DNA of 64,000 bases from Palsa-892 sp035295845 (GTDB lineage: Bacteria > Pseudomonadota > Alphaproteobacteria > Rhizobiales > Xanthobacteraceae): assembly GCA_035295845.1 (NCBI GenBank), contig DATGIF010000010.1, forward strand, positions 30,871-94,870. Reading direction: 5' to 3'. Shown here piece after piece: positions 48,884-58,011 of this stretch. A program made the translations under genes and the position numbers. Numbering within the stretch: the stretch's first letter is position 1; every line of letters starts with the position of its first letter. The notes below the pieces were generated by a model. The model saw only the letters and a list, made by a program, of their open reading frames with translations. It ran no database searches and was not told the origin of the DNA.

Positions 48884-51800
48884 CTATTCCGCCGCCACCG
48901 GCCGCTTGCCCGCATCCTTGGGGCCAAGCTCCGGCTCGTCCTCGCCGACGGCCTTTGCGAGCCTGCGGTCGTAGCGGTCGAGATAGAGATAGATCACCGG
49001 CGTGATGTAGAGCGTGAGCAACTGCGACAACAAGAGCCCGCCGACCACCGCGACGCCGAGCGGCTGGCGCAATTCAGAGCCGGCGCCGGCGCCGATCGCG
49101 ATCGGCAGCGAGCCGAAGATCGCGGCGAGCGTCGTCATCATGATCGGCCGGAAGCGTAAGAGCGCCGCTTCGCGGATCGCCTCCAGGGGCTCCATGCCGT
49201 GGCGGCGGCGTTCGATCGCGAAGTCGATCATCATGATCGCGTTCTTCTTGACGATGCCGACGAGCATCACGATGCCGATGATGGCGATGACCGAAAGGTC
49301 CATCTTGAACAGAAGCAGCGTGAGCAGCGCGCCGATGCCGGCCGACGGCAAGCCCGACAGAATCGTGATCGGGTGGATGAAGCTTTCATAGAGGACGCCG
49401 AGCACGATGTAGATCACAAGCACCGCCGCGATGATCAGGAGCGGCTGGCTCGACAGCGAATCCCGGAACACGGCGGCGGTGCCCTGGAAGCCGGTGGAGA
49501 TGCTGGCCGGCAGATCCGATTGCCGCTCGATTTCCTGAATCGCCGACGTCGCGTCGCCGAGCGCGACGCCGGGCCGGAGGTTGAACGAGATCGTAACCGA
49601 GGGAAGCTGCTGCAAATGATTGATCTGCAAGGGCCCGATCGACGGGCGAATCTTGGCGACGGCTTCGATCGGCACCAGGCGCCCGCTCGACGTGCGGATA
49701 TAGGTTTGCGTCAGATCGGCGGCGCCCTTTTGGAACTTCGGGTCGTTCTCGATGATGATCTGGTATTGGTTCGACGCGGTATAAAGGGTCGCGATCTGGC
49801 GCGTGCCGAATTGGCTATAGAGGGAGCCGCGTACCTGATCCTCGGTGAGGCCGAGGGCCGCCGCCTTGTCGCGGTCGACGTCGATCGAAAGCTGCGGATT
49901 GGTGATCTGCAAATCGGAGGTGACGTCGCGCAGAATGTCGAGCTGCGCGATCTTATCCAGCATTTTCGGCGCGGCGCTGTAGAGCGCCTGGGTATCAGGC
50001 CCGAGCAAGGTGTATTGATACTGGCTCTTCGACACCGTAGCGCCGACGGTGATGTTCTGCACCGGCTGGAGGAACACGTTGACGCCCGGAATGCCCTGCA
50101 CCGTCGACCGCAGGCGCTGCAAGAGGTCGTTGGCGCTCAAATCGCGCTCGCCTCTCGGCTTGAGGCCGACAAAGGCGCGGCCGGTGTTGGTCGTTGGGCT
50201 GATGTTGGTCGCGCCCGCGATGGTGACGGCATAGGCAACGGCGGGGTCCTTGCGAACCGCGGCGGAGACATCGCGCATATGCTGGCGCATCGACGGGAAG
50301 CCGATGTCGGTCCGCGCCTCCACCGTGCCGGAAATGAAGCCGGTGTCCTCGATCGGGAAGAAGCCCTTCGGCACCCAGGCATAGAGCAGGACGGCGACGA
50401 ACAGCGTCACGAAGGTGATGGCGAGCGTGACCGGCCGGTGATGCAGGACGAGATCGAGGCTCGCGCGGTAGGCGGCAAGGCAACGATCGAACACGCTTTC
50501 CGACCAGCGCAGGAGCGCGATCGGCTTCTTGTGGTGGTCCGGCTGCTTCAAGACACGCGCGCAAAGCATCGGCGTCAGCGTCAGCGAAACGAAACCCGAG
50601 ATCAGGATCGCGACTGAAATCGTGATCGCGAACTCGCGGAACACGCGGCCGACGATGCCGCTCATGAACAGGACGGGAATGAACACCGCAACCAGCGAAA
50701 GCGTCATCGAAATGATGGTGAAGCCGATCTCGTGCGAGCCCTCGATCGCCGCGCGGAAGGGCGGCATGCCGCGCTCGACATAGCGATAGATGTTCTCGAG
50801 CACGACGATCGCGTCGTCGACCACGAAGCCAACGCAGAGCGTGAGCGCCAAGAGCGTCATGTTGTTAATCGAGAAGCCGAACAGCCACATGGCGCCGAAG
50901 GTGGCGACGATCGACAGGGGCAAGGCCAACGAAGGAATGATGGTGGCGCGTACGTCGCGCAAAAAGAGAAAGATCACGAACACGACCAGGGCCACCGCAA
51001 GCCCGAGCGTGAACTGCACATCATCGACCGATTGGCGGATCGAGACCGAGCGGTCGATCAGCACATCGATGTTGATGGCGCCCGGCACTTGCGCGCGGTA
51101 TTCCGGCAGATGATGCTTGATGAGATCGACGACCTCGACCGTATTGGCGTCGGGCTGGCGGTAGATTCCGAGATTGACCGCGCGGGTGTCGTTGAACCAG
51201 CCGGCGATGCGTTCGTTTTCGACGCCGTCTTCGACGGTCGCGACTTCACTCAGGCGGACGGGCGCACCGTTCCGATACGCCACCACGACGTCCTTGAACT
51301 TTTCCGAGCTTCTGGTCGGAAGACCCATGTCGAGGGTGAGGGTTTGCTGGTCGCTGCCGATGAGGCCGGTCGGCGTGATCGAGGAAACGGCGGCGACCGC
51401 GTTCTGCACGTCCTGCAACGACACGCCGCGGGCGGCGATCGCATCGGGCTTGAGACGAATGCGGACGGCGTATTTCTGGCTGCCGAAAATATTGACCTGG
51501 GCGACGCCGGGAAGCTGCGAGATCTGCTGGCCGATGATGGTATCGGCATATTCGTTGACCGCGGAGAGCGGCAGCGTATCCGACTGCACCGAGAGGAAAA
51601 GCACCGGCGCATCAGCCGGATTCACCTTCTTATAGCTCGGCGGCGTCGTCATCTCGATCGGCAACTGCTTTTGCGCGACCGAAAGCGCCGATTGCACGTC
51701 GAGCGCCGCGGCATCGATGTTGCGGCTCAAATCGAATTGAATGACGATCTGACCGTTGCCGGTGGTGCTGGTCGAGGCCATCGAGCTGATGCCGGCGATC

Positions 51801-52018
51801 GTCGCGAGCTGCCGCTCGATCGGCGTCTGCACCGAAGCCGCCATCGTTTCGGGGCTGGCGCCCGGAAACGTCGTCGTGATCTGGATGGTGGGAAAATCGA
51901 CGCGCGGGAGCGCCGCGACCGCCAAGAGGCGATAGCCGAAGACGCCCGCCATGATCAGCGAGACCATCAGGAGCGTGGTCATCACCGGGCGGCGGATGCA
52001 GAGTTCCGAAAGCGTCAT
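48884..52018 (-). CDS. HAE1-type RND multidrug transporter (MdtB/MdtC-like)
   Basis: 1044 residues with the 12-TM, two-loop RND layout. TM4 reads GFVVDDAIVVLENIYRYVE with the Asp-Asp pair of hydrophobe/amphiphile exporters. Opening MTLSELCIRRPVMTTLLMVSLIMAGVFGY and PRVDFPTIQITT match MdtB/MdtC-like pumps. Exports organic compounds with proton influx. The adaptor gene lies 4 bases upstream; no outer-membrane channel gene follows, so it must borrow one, perhaps the NodT-type factor encoded at 22322-23800. Confidence 0.93.
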   Translation of the reverse strand: MTLSELCIRRPVMTTLLMVSLIMAGVFGYRLLAVAALPRVDFPTIQITTTFPGASPETMAASVQTPIERQLATIAGISSMASTSTTGNGQIVIQFDLSRNIDAAALDVQSALSVAQKQLPIEMTTPPSYKKVNPADAPVLFLSVQSDTLPLSAVNEYADTIIGQQISQLPGVAQVNIFGSQKYAVRIRLKPDAIAARGVSLQDVQNAVAAVSSITPTGLIGSDQQTLTLDMGLPTRSSEKFKDVVVAYRNGAPVRLSEVATVEDGVENERIAGWFNDTRAVNLGIYRQPDANTVEVVDLIKHHLPEYRAQVPGAINIDVLIDRSVSIRQSVDDVQFTLGLAVALVVFVIFLFLRDVRATIIPSLALPLSIVATFGAMWLFGFSINNMTLLALTLCVGFVVDDAIVVLENIYRYVERGMPPFRAAIEGSHEIGFTIISMTLSLVAVFIPVLFMSGIVGRVFREFAITISVAILISGFVSLTLTPMLCARVLKQPDHHKKPIALLRWSESVFDRCLAAYRASLDLVLHHRPVTLAITFVTLFVAVLLYAWVPKGFFPIEDTGFISGTVEARTDIGFPSMRQHMRDVSAAVRKDPAVAYAVTIAGATNISPTTNTGRAFVGLKPRGERDLSANDLLQRLRSTVQGIPGVNVFLQPVQNITVGATVSKSQYQYTLLGPDTQALYSAAPKMLDKIAQLDILRDVTSDLQITNPQLSIDVDRDKAAALGLTEDQVRGSLYSQFGTRQIATLYTASNQYQIIIENDPKFQKGAADLTQTYIRTSSGRLVPIEAVAKIRPSIGPLQINHLQQLPSVTISFNLRPGVALGDATSAIQEIERQSDLPASISTGFQGTAAVFRDSLSSQPLLIIAAVLVIYIVLGVLYESFIHPITILSGLPSAGIGALLTLLLFKMDLSVIAIIGIVMLVGIVKKNAIMMIDFAIERRRHGMEPLEAIREAALLRFRPIMMTTLAAIFGSLPIAIGAGAGSELRQPLGVAVVGGLLLSQLLTLYITPVIYLYLDRYDRRLAKAVGEDEPELGPKDAGKRPVAAE

Positions 52019-52022
52019 CGCT

Positions 52023-53153
52023 TCAGGCTCCGGCCTGCCGCTTGATGTCGACGCGCGCGCCGTCGCGCAGCGACAGCTGCCCGTCGGTCACGACCGTCTC
52101 GCCTCCGTTCAGCCCGTTGGCGACGACCGCCTCGCCGTCCACCGTGCGCACAACCGTGACATCGCGCACGCGCGCCATGCCGTTCTCCACCACGAACACG
52201 AAGGTGCCGCGCTGCCCGTTTTGCACCGCATCGCTCGGGATCGCGACCACGTTCTTGTCCACGCGCAACGAGACGCGAATGCTGGCGAGCGTGCCGGGCC
52301 AGAGCTTTTCGTCCGCGTTGTCAAACAGCGCGCGCACCAAAATCGTTCCCGTTTGCGGATCGACGGCGTTCTCGATGAAGGCGACGTTGCCGCCCGAAAT
52401 CACGCTGCCGTTCTGCAAGGTCGCTTCGACCGTGGCGTTGCCTCCTGCGGCGCGGAGATCGGGGATATAGCGTTCGGGCACGCCGAAGGTGACGTAGATC
52501 GGCGCCATCTGATTGACCACGGCAAGCGGCGTACCGGTATCGGCGGCACGGACCACGGTGCCGGGGCGCACGCCGGATATGCCGACGCGGCCGGTCGCCG
52601 GCGACGGAATGTCGTAGTAGGTGCGCTGGGCGCGGAGGTTGTCGAGATTGGCCTCGTCCTGCTTCACGCTCGCGGCCAGCATGTCGGCCGTGGTCTGGGC
52701 GTCGTCGAGGGTTACTTTCGCGGTCGAGCCCTTGGCCACGAGGCCGGTATAACGCTCGACGTCGCGCTTCGCTTTCACCAGCGAGGCCTGATCGCGCGCG
52801 AGCGTCGCCTCGGCCTGCGCGATCTGCGCATCGATCGCGCGCGCATCCAGCTGAAAGAGCATGTCGCCCGCCTTCACGGCGGCGCCGTCCTCGAACAGAA
52901 CCTTATCGACCTGGCTGTCGACACGAGCGCGGATCGAGACGCTCACCACCGGCTGCACCGAACCCGGCGCCTCGACGCGATAGGGCAAGTCCTTGATCGT
53001 GGCTTTGCCGACCGCAACCGCAATCAGCCGCGGTGGCGGGGATTGCACGGCGGCGCCGGCGCCCACGAGCCACCAGCCGAGGCCGCCGACGAGAAGAAGC
53101 AAGCCAACGCCGATTACGGCCTGCGCCGGCTCGAGTTTCGCGGGCAGTTTCAT
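52023..53153 (-). CDS. RND efflux periplasmic adaptor (MdtA/AcrA-like)
   Basis: 376 residues from ATG 53153. N-terminal membrane anchor (about 16-36). Lipoyl halves SVSIRARVDSQVDKVLFEDGAAVKAGDMLF and QRTYYDIPSPATGRVGISGVRPGTVV flank an alpha-helical hairpin, followed by the beta-barrel and membrane-proximal domains. Partner of the HAE1 pump encoded 4 bases downstream. Confidence 0.92.
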   Translation of the reverse strand: MKLPAKLEPAQAVIGVGLLLLVGGLGWWLVGAGAAVQSPPPRLIAVAVGKATIKDLPYRVEAPGSVQPVVSVSIRARVDSQVDKVLFEDGAAVKAGDMLFQLDARAIDAQIAQAEATLARDQASLVKAKRDVERYTGLVAKGSTAKVTLDDAQTTADMLAASVKQDEANLDNLRAQRTYYDIPSPATGRVGISGVRPGTVVRAADTGTPLAVVNQMAPIYVTFGVPERYIPDLRAAGGNATVEATLQNGSVISGGNVAFIENAVDPQTGTILVRALFDNADEKLWPGTLASIRVSLRVDKNVVAIPSDAVQNGQRGTFVFVVENGMARVRDVTVVRTVDGEAVVANGLNGGETVVTDGQLSLRDGARVDIKRQAGA

Positions 53154-53319
53154 GAATTGCCTTCGACCATCCAACGGATCAATGCTGCGGGACTCCGAAC
53201 CCTCCCGGCGGCCGCCTTACCATCCGTCGCCCTTCACGCGGCTTAACATGGGCCCTCGCGATTTGTCTCACGACCGCCGCGCACAAATCCGCGAACGCAT
53301 TAGCCCAAGACCATGATTT

Positions 53320-53718
53320 TCAACCCTTAAGAAGGCTAAACCCTGCGGATTCCGCAGTGCATATATCGAGCGTGACCGTAACCTCGCAGCCGGCGGTGCG
53401 GTTGAGCGCGGCCAGCATACAATCCGCAAAGGCGGCCTTGCCCGATCTGAATTCCGCCACCGCCGCGAGGGCCTCCTTGGCATTGGGAATGGTGAATTCC
53501 GGCGCCCGCAGAATTCGCTCCAGATATTCGGCGACGGCTTCGCGCTTGAGCCTGAAAACCCGCTCGAGTTGTGAGGCGACTTCGACGAGCGCAAGCGGGT
53601 GCACGAAACATCCGTCCTCCGGCGGGGCGATGGCGACAAGGGCTTCCACGCGATGGGTGAGCGCGGGATCGCTCCGATCAAACAGCCGCAACAGGGTTCC
53701 GGCATCGAGGCCGATCAT
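53320..53718 (-). CDS. PIN-domain toxin (VapC-like)
   Basis: 132 residues from ATG 53718. Acidic triad/quartet of a PIN ribonuclease: Asp5 (MIGLDAGTLL), Glu46 (LALVEVAS), Asp99 (AAFADCML) and Asp118 (TLDICTAES). Expected to cleave RNA when free of antitoxin. It overlaps the AbrB-type antitoxin gene by ATGA (53715-53718), the usual order antitoxin then toxin. Confidence 0.85.
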   Translation of the reverse strand: MIGLDAGTLLRLFDRSDPALTHRVEALVAIAPPEDGCFVHPLALVEVASQLERVFRLKREAVAEYLERILRAPEFTIPNAKEALAAVAEFRSGKAAFADCMLAALNRTAGCEVTVTLDICTAESAGFSLLKG

Positions 53719-53933
53719 TTGGCCGCCCCGCCGCCCGGCCGCTTCAGCGGCGGAAGCTGCTCGCGAGCCTCCAGGATGGAGCGGCGCAGCCACTTGCGGA
53801 CGATGACGCGGCCATCGTCTTCGAGGCTGAAATCAATGCAATCGCCGGGCTTCAAATCCCAGCGGCGGCGTAATTCCACCGGAAGCGTGATCTGTCCTTT
53901 GGACGTAAGGGTTGAGCGGGCTTTATAGCTCAT
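53715..53933 (-). CDS. AbrB/MazE-fold antitoxin
   Basis: 72 residues. N-terminal SpoVT-AbrB swapped-hairpin DNA-binding domain (STLTSKGQITLPVELRRRWDLKPGD) and a basic, proline-rich tail that probably wraps the PIN toxin. It neutralises the toxin encoded downstream and should repress its own promoter through the repeats just upstream. Confidence 0.88.
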   Translation of the reverse strand: MSYKARSTLTSKGQITLPVELRRRWDLKPGDCIDFSLEDDGRVIVRKWLRRSILEAREQLPPLKRPGGGAAK

Positions 53934-53990
53934 GTAAGGAATATCTCCTTTCCTTACTTAATTCCTTACTTATAATAATTCCTTACTCCC
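53934..53990 (-). promoter_or_regulatory. Iterated GTAAGGAA operator of the toxin-antitoxin operon
   Basis: On the gene strand GTAAGGAA occurs three times (plus-strand copies TTCCTTAC at 53950-53957, 53962-53969, 53979-53986). One inverted copy, ATTCCTTAC, lies directly before the ATG (plus-strand GTAAGGAAT at 53934-53942). The array brackets the Shine-Dalgarno AGGAG and a TATTATAAG -10-like element, so a bound AbrB protein would block both. It is markedly AT-richer than the surrounding DNA. Confidence 0.65.
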
Positions 53991-54081
53991 TTGTTCCACG
54001 ATCAGCCCATGGAGGCAATAGCCATCCAAGCCCTGCTTGTGGTCAGCGATCAGTCAGGCGGCTGGGGCCAGCCAGGCGCGC

Positions 54082-54516
54082 CTAGACCTTCACGTCGAGG
54101 GCAAGGGTGATCTCCTTCACGCCGGCCAGTGCCTTCGAGACCGGGCAGCCTTTCTTCGCGCCTTCGGCTACTTCGCGCACCTTGGCGGCGTCGGCGCCCG
54201 GCACCTCGACCTTGCAGGTGAGCGCGCTTTTCGTGATGTCGGCGCCGGCCGAGCCCATCACGATCTCGACCTCGCAGCTCGTATCGATCGATTTCGCCGG
54301 CATCTTCGCGCGCATGAGCCCGAAGCCGAGCGCCATGGTGTAACAGCCGGCATGCGCCGCGGCCATCAGCTCCTCGGGGGTTGTGCCGGGCACGCCGCCC
54401 TCGAAGCGGCTTTTCGCGCTATAGGGCGCGTCCTTGAAGAGGCCGCTGCCGGCGGTGATCTTGCCGGCTCCTTCGGTCATCGAGCCGGCCCATGTTGCTC
54501 TCGCTGTGCTTTTCAT
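54082..54516 (-). CDS. OsmC-family peroxiredoxin
   Basis: 144 residues; OsmC fold with both reactive cysteines: one in AAHAGCYTMALGF (about residue 57) and the second in KKGCPVSKAL (about 125). The characteristic MKSTARATWAGSM...AGSGLF start is present. Reduces organic hydroperoxides using dithiol partners. Stands alone, followed by the copper chaperone gene on the same strand. Confidence 0.92.
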   Translation of the reverse strand: MKSTARATWAGSMTEGAGKITAGSGLFKDAPYSAKSRFEGGVPGTTPEELMAAAHAGCYTMALGFGLMRAKMPAKSIDTSCEVEIVMGSAGADITKSALTCKVEVPGADAAKVREVAEGAKKGCPVSKALAGVKEITLALDVKV

Positions 54517-54593
54517 CGTGATGCTCCTTTTCCTTCTCCGGTTTCGATCGCCGCAACATGTAACATTTTGCGGCGGCCGCGGCGTGAAAACGT

Positions 54594-55076
54594 TCAGTGC
54601 TTCATGTCCATGTTCATGTGATCGCCGCCGGTGGGACCCATTCCTTCGACGTCGAATTCAACGTCGATCTTGCCGGCCTTCTCGAAGACAAGCGTGCCTT
54701 TGAAAAACTTGCCTTGAACGGGCGGCTCCTTGAGGTCGAAAAACATCAGATGATAGCCGCCGGGCTCGAGGGTCACGCTCTTGCCGGGCGCGATTTCAAG
54801 GCCGCCTTCCAGCGGCCGCATCTTCATCACGCCATCCACCATCGTCATCTGATGAATTTCAAAACGGCCGGCGATAACGCTCGAACCGCCGACGAGGCGG
54901 TCGGGAACGGCGCCCCTATTTTCGATCGTCAGGTAGCCGGCGGCGACATTGGCACCCTTGGGCACGACCCGCGACCAGGGATGCTCGATGTGAATCGAGC
55001 CGACGGTAAAATCATGGGCGAACGAGGTCGAGGCGAGCGCGAAAAAGATCGCGCCGATGATTGCTACGAAGCGCAT
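54594..55076 (-). CDS. Periplasmic copper chaperone PCu(A)C
   Basis: 160 residues from ATG 55076. Signal peptide MRFVAIIGAIFFALASTSFA followed by HDFTVGSIHIEHPWSR. The copper motif H-x-M...M...H-x-M is visible in EIHQMTMVDGVMKM and GGYHLMFFDL; the tail GGDHMNMDMKH adds further Met/His ligands. Delivers Cu(I) to cytochrome oxidase CuA or to SenC-type assembly factors. Located next to a DUF2946-like gene, a common copper-homeostasis pairing. Confidence 0.93.
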   Translation of the reverse strand: MRFVAIIGAIFFALASTSFAHDFTVGSIHIEHPWSRVVPKGANVAAGYLTIENRGAVPDRLVGGSSVIAGRFEIHQMTMVDGVMKMRPLEGGLEIAPGKSVTLEPGGYHLMFFDLKEPPVQGKFFKGTLVFEKAGKIDVEFDVEGMGPTGGDHMNMDMKH

Positions 55077-55140
55077 GGCTGTCTCCTTGTGGCGGAGCGA
55101 TCGACGGGCTCCGGATCTGATCAAAGGGTTGCGGCAGGGA

Positions 55141-55485
55141 TCAGATGCTGGCCGGAGGCGCGCGTGCGGACGGCGCGCTCTTGATGGGCGGGCAAAGAAA
55201 GGCCGCGCTATCTGCCCGCCAGGCAATGCGCATGGGCGCGGGTAAGGAGATATCGGCGGCACCGGCAACCGGCAGGGCCGGCGAGCCGCCGCCACAAGCG
55301 ATGCAGCAGTCAAGATCGTGCCGCGCCGGCGCACCCGGAAACTCACCGCCTGCCGGGCCGGAGGCGCAAATCGATGGAGCGCCGCCCGCGGCCGCATGCG
55401 CTGCGGAAGCCGCGGCGAATATCGCCGCGAGCATGATGCTATAGGCGGCAACGAGCGCGATCAGCGGTCTTATGCGGCGGTGCAT
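55141..55485 (-). CDS. DUF2946-like small secreted protein
   Basis: 114 residues with a signal-peptide/TM segment near the N-terminus (LIALVAAYSIMLAAIFAAAS) and a DLDCCIACGGG cysteine cluster in the middle, as in DUF2946 proteins. Its gene lies upstream of the copper chaperone on the same strand. Function unknown; a role in copper handling is only suggested by the Cys cluster and neighbour. Confidence 0.6.
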   Translation of the reverse strand: MHRRIRPLIALVAAYSIMLAAIFAAASAAHAAAGGAPSICASGPAGGEFPGAPARHDLDCCIACGGGSPALPVAGAADISLPAPMRIAWRADSAAFLCPPIKSAPSARAPPASI

Positions 55486-55575
55486 CGATCAGAATGCTCA
55501 ACGATCCGCCACAGTCTTAGCCGATTGCAGCCCCGCTTGCGAGCGGATAGGTAAGCAGCAACAAAGGCCAAGGCC

Positions 55576-55962
55576 ATGAGCAATCAATTGCAGAAAAACA
55601 AGCGCACCGTCGTCGATTTCTACGACATGATGTTCAACCAGTCGAAGCCGATGGAAGCCGTGCGGCAATTCGTCGGCAAGGAATATGCCCAGCACAATCC
55701 GAAGGTCGCCGACGGCAAGGACGGCTTCATCGCCTATTTCAGCAAGATGGCGAAGGACTATCCGGGCAAGAGCGTGCAGTTCAAGCGCGTGATCGCCGAG
55801 GGAAACTTCGTGGTGCTGCATACGCACCAGAAATGGCCGGGCGGACCGGATTGGGCCGGCATCGACATCTTCCGCCTCGACGAAGAGGGCAAAATCGTCG
55901 AGCATTGGGACGTCTTGCAGCAAGTCCCGAAGAAATCGTCGAATTCCAATTCGATGTTTTGA
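55576..55962 (+). CDS. SnoaL-like / NTF2-fold protein
   Basis: 128 residues. NTF2-like fold with VVDFYDMMFNQSKPMEAVRQF, a YAQHNPKVADGKDGF active-pocket region, and DIFRLDEEGKIVEHWDVLQQVP at the C-terminus. Proteins of this shape catalyse small isomerisations or bind ligands; no specific function is readable. Converges with the hydrogenase-like operon, 6 bases from its end. Confidence 0.85.
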   Translation: MSNQLQKNKRTVVDFYDMMFNQSKPMEAVRQFVGKEYAQHNPKVADGKDGFIAYFSKMAKDYPGKSVQFKRVIAEGNFVVLHTHQKWPGGPDWAGIDIFRLDEEGKIVEHWDVLQQVPKKSSNSNSMF

Positions 55963-55968
55963 CCGGCG

Positions 55969-56517
55969 CTATCGCTTGGCGCCGCCGCTCCGCGAAGCGG
56001 CCTCCAGCAAAGCGACCAGACCCTGCAGGATTTCGACCGGCCGCGGCGGGCAGCCGGGGATGCGTAAATCGACGGGGATTACGTTCTCGACCGCGCCGAC
56101 GCAGGCATAGCTTCCCTTGAACAGGCCGCCGGTGCAGGCGCAATCGCCGGTCGCCACCACCCATTTCGGCGCGGGTGTCGCGTGATAGGTGCGTTCCAGC
56201 GCCGTTTTCATATTGGCGGTGACGGGGCCCGTGACCAGCAGAACGTCGGCGTGACGCGGGGAAGCGACGAATTTCAACCCGAAGCGTTCGAGGTCGTAGA
56301 CCGGATTGTTGAGCGCGTGAATTTCAAGCTCGCAGCCGTTGCAGGAACCGGCATCGATCTCGCGGATCGAAAGCGCCCGGCCGAGCACGCGGCGCGCGGT
56401 ATCTGCGAGCGTCTTCGCAAGCTCCTCGGCGGCCGCCTCCCCCGCGGCCGGGCCCGCGATTGTCGCGGGCTTCGCCACGAGCGCCTGCAGCAAGAGTTTT
56501 TCGAGCCGCGCGCTCAC
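55969..56517 (-). CDS. NuoB/HyfI-like FeS subunit of a hydrogenase-4-like complex
   Basis: 182 residues from GTG 56517, overlapping the previous stop as GTGA. Cysteines for one [4Fe-4S] cluster are placed as in NuoB/HycG: Cys59 and Cys62 (SCNGCE), Cys126 or 128 (GDCACTGG), Cys156 (PGCPPRP). Equivalent to the N2-cluster subunit of complex I. Last gene of the Ehr-like operon. Confidence 0.9.
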   Translation of the reverse strand: MSARLEKLLLQALVAKPATIAGPAAGEAAAEELAKTLADTARRVLGRALSIREIDAGSCNGCELEIHALNNPVYDLERFGLKFVASPRHADVLLVTGPVTANMKTALERTYHATPAPKWVVATGDCACTGGLFKGSYACVGAVENVIPVDLRIPGCPPRPVEILQGLVALLEAASRSGGAKR

Positions 56518-58007
56518 AGATCGTGCCCCGAATAGGAACAATTGAAGGACTTATTGCAGAGCGGGAAATCGGCGACGATGTTGCCCTCGACCGCCGCCTC
56601 CAGAAGCGGCCACTGGAACCAGGATGGATCGCGCGGATGGCAGCGGAGAACGCTGCCGTCGGCGGCTAGCCGCAGCCAGACGAAGATATCGCCGCGGAAA
56701 CCCTCGACCATGGCCGCGGCTTCGCGTTCCTCGCGCGCCTCGGGAAGCGAGGCCTTGATCACGCCGCCCGGCAGGCGGTCGAGAATTTGCTGGATCAAGG
56801 CGAGACTCTGTTCGATCTCGCGAATGCGGATCCAGACGCGGGCATTGACGTCGCCCTCCGGAAGCACCGGCACGTCGAACTGCAGCTCGTCGTAGGGCGG
56901 ATAAGCGAGCGCGCGGCGCGCGTCGAAAGCGCGGCCCGAGGCGCGGCCCACATAGCCGCCCGGCGCGAAGCGGCGCGCAAGCTCCGGCGTGACGATCCCG
57001 GTCGTCACGGTGCGATCCTGCAAGGACGGCGTGTCGTCGTAGATCGCGACGAGATCGGGGAAATGCCGCGAGATCGTCGAAAGCAGCGCGCGCAGGCGCG
57101 CCTCGCCCTCCTTCTTGAGATTGACGGCGACCCCGCCCGGAACAATGCAATCGCGCATCAGGCGATGGCCGAAGGCGGCATCGGCAGCCTGCAAGACTTC
57201 CTCGCGCAGCACGCCGCAATGAGCATGGATCGCGACGAAGGAAGCGTCATTGCAGATGGCGCCGAAATCGCCGAGGTGATTGGCGATCCGCTCCAGCTCC
57301 GCCATCAGCGCGCGCAGATAAACCGCGCGCGGCGGCGGCGCGGCGCCAAGGGCGGCTTCGGCGGCGCGGGCGAAGGCGTAGGCATAGGCGACCGTCGAAT
57401 CGCCGGATACGCGGCCGGCCAATTTCGCCGCGTGCTCGAGCGGTGCGCCTGCCATCAGCCGTTCGGTGCCTTTATGGACATAACCGAGGCGCTCCTCGAG
57501 GCGGACCACGGCTTCACCGTTCGCCGTGAAGCGGAAATGGCCGGGCTCGATGATGCCGGCATGCACCGGACCCACCGGAATTTCATGCAGGCCCTCGCCC
57601 TCGGCGGGAAGAAAGGCGTAGCCGGTGTCGTGGATTTCGCGCGCGAGCCGCCGCTTCTCGGCGAAGGGCATGGTGATCGCCCACTTGCCGTGATCGAGCC
57701 AGGGGCGCTCGTCGGGAAGCCCCTGCGGCGCGTGCCCGAAGAGATCGCGAATCGCGCGCTCAAGCCGGATCGCGGGCGCGTGATGCGCGCCGACGGAAGG
57801 ATAGCGGCCGCCCTCCACTTTCACCGTCAGGATGCGCGTGGCGTCGTCGCCGGCGCCGCGCAATGCCATGTGCACGCAATCGGCCTCGGCGAAAAGCGCG
57901 AACAAGACGCCCTCGCCGCCGCCCAGCGCTTCCGCGCATTCGTTCCATGCCGCCTTGTCGACGACCGTGCGCGGCCAGAAATTTCTGCGTTCCACCGCTT
58001 TCGCCAT
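56514..58007 (-). CDS. HyfG-like large subunit lacking Ni-Fe cysteines (Ehr type)
   Basis: 497 residues from ATG 58007. An N-terminal NuoC-like part (~1-125) is fused to a NuoD/HyfG-like large subunit. The first hydrogenase motif RxCGxC reads RVSGDS (residues 199-204): both cysteines are serine. The second DPCxxC motif has become FNCSYSGHD at the C-terminus, with one cysteine at most. NiFe insertion is therefore not possible; the protein matches the Ehr (energy-converting-hydrogenase-related) class, whose electron or proton chemistry is unsettled. Overlaps the FeS subunit gene. Confidence 0.85.
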   Translation of the reverse strand: MAKAVERRNFWPRTVVDKAAWNECAEALGGGEGVLFALFAEADCVHMALRGAGDDATRILTVKVEGGRYPSVGAHHAPAIRLERAIRDLFGHAPQGLPDERPWLDHGKWAITMPFAEKRRLAREIHDTGYAFLPAEGEGLHEIPVGPVHAGIIEPGHFRFTANGEAVVRLEERLGYVHKGTERLMAGAPLEHAAKLAGRVSGDSTVAYAYAFARAAEAALGAAPPPRAVYLRALMAELERIANHLGDFGAICNDASFVAIHAHCGVLREEVLQAADAAFGHRLMRDCIVPGGVAVNLKKEGEARLRALLSTISRHFPDLVAIYDDTPSLQDRTVTTGIVTPELARRFAPGGYVGRASGRAFDARRALAYPPYDELQFDVPVLPEGDVNARVWIRIREIEQSLALIQQILDRLPGGVIKASLPEAREEREAAAMVEGFRGDIFVWLRLAADGSVLRCHPRDPSWFQWPLLEAAVEGNIVADFPLCNKSFNCSYSGHDL

Positions 58008-58011
58008 CGCC

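Noticed and set aside
47537..49159. 540-residue plus-strand open frame across the polymerase and pump genes.
   Set aside because: Antisense to two well-supported genes and shows no recognisable fold.
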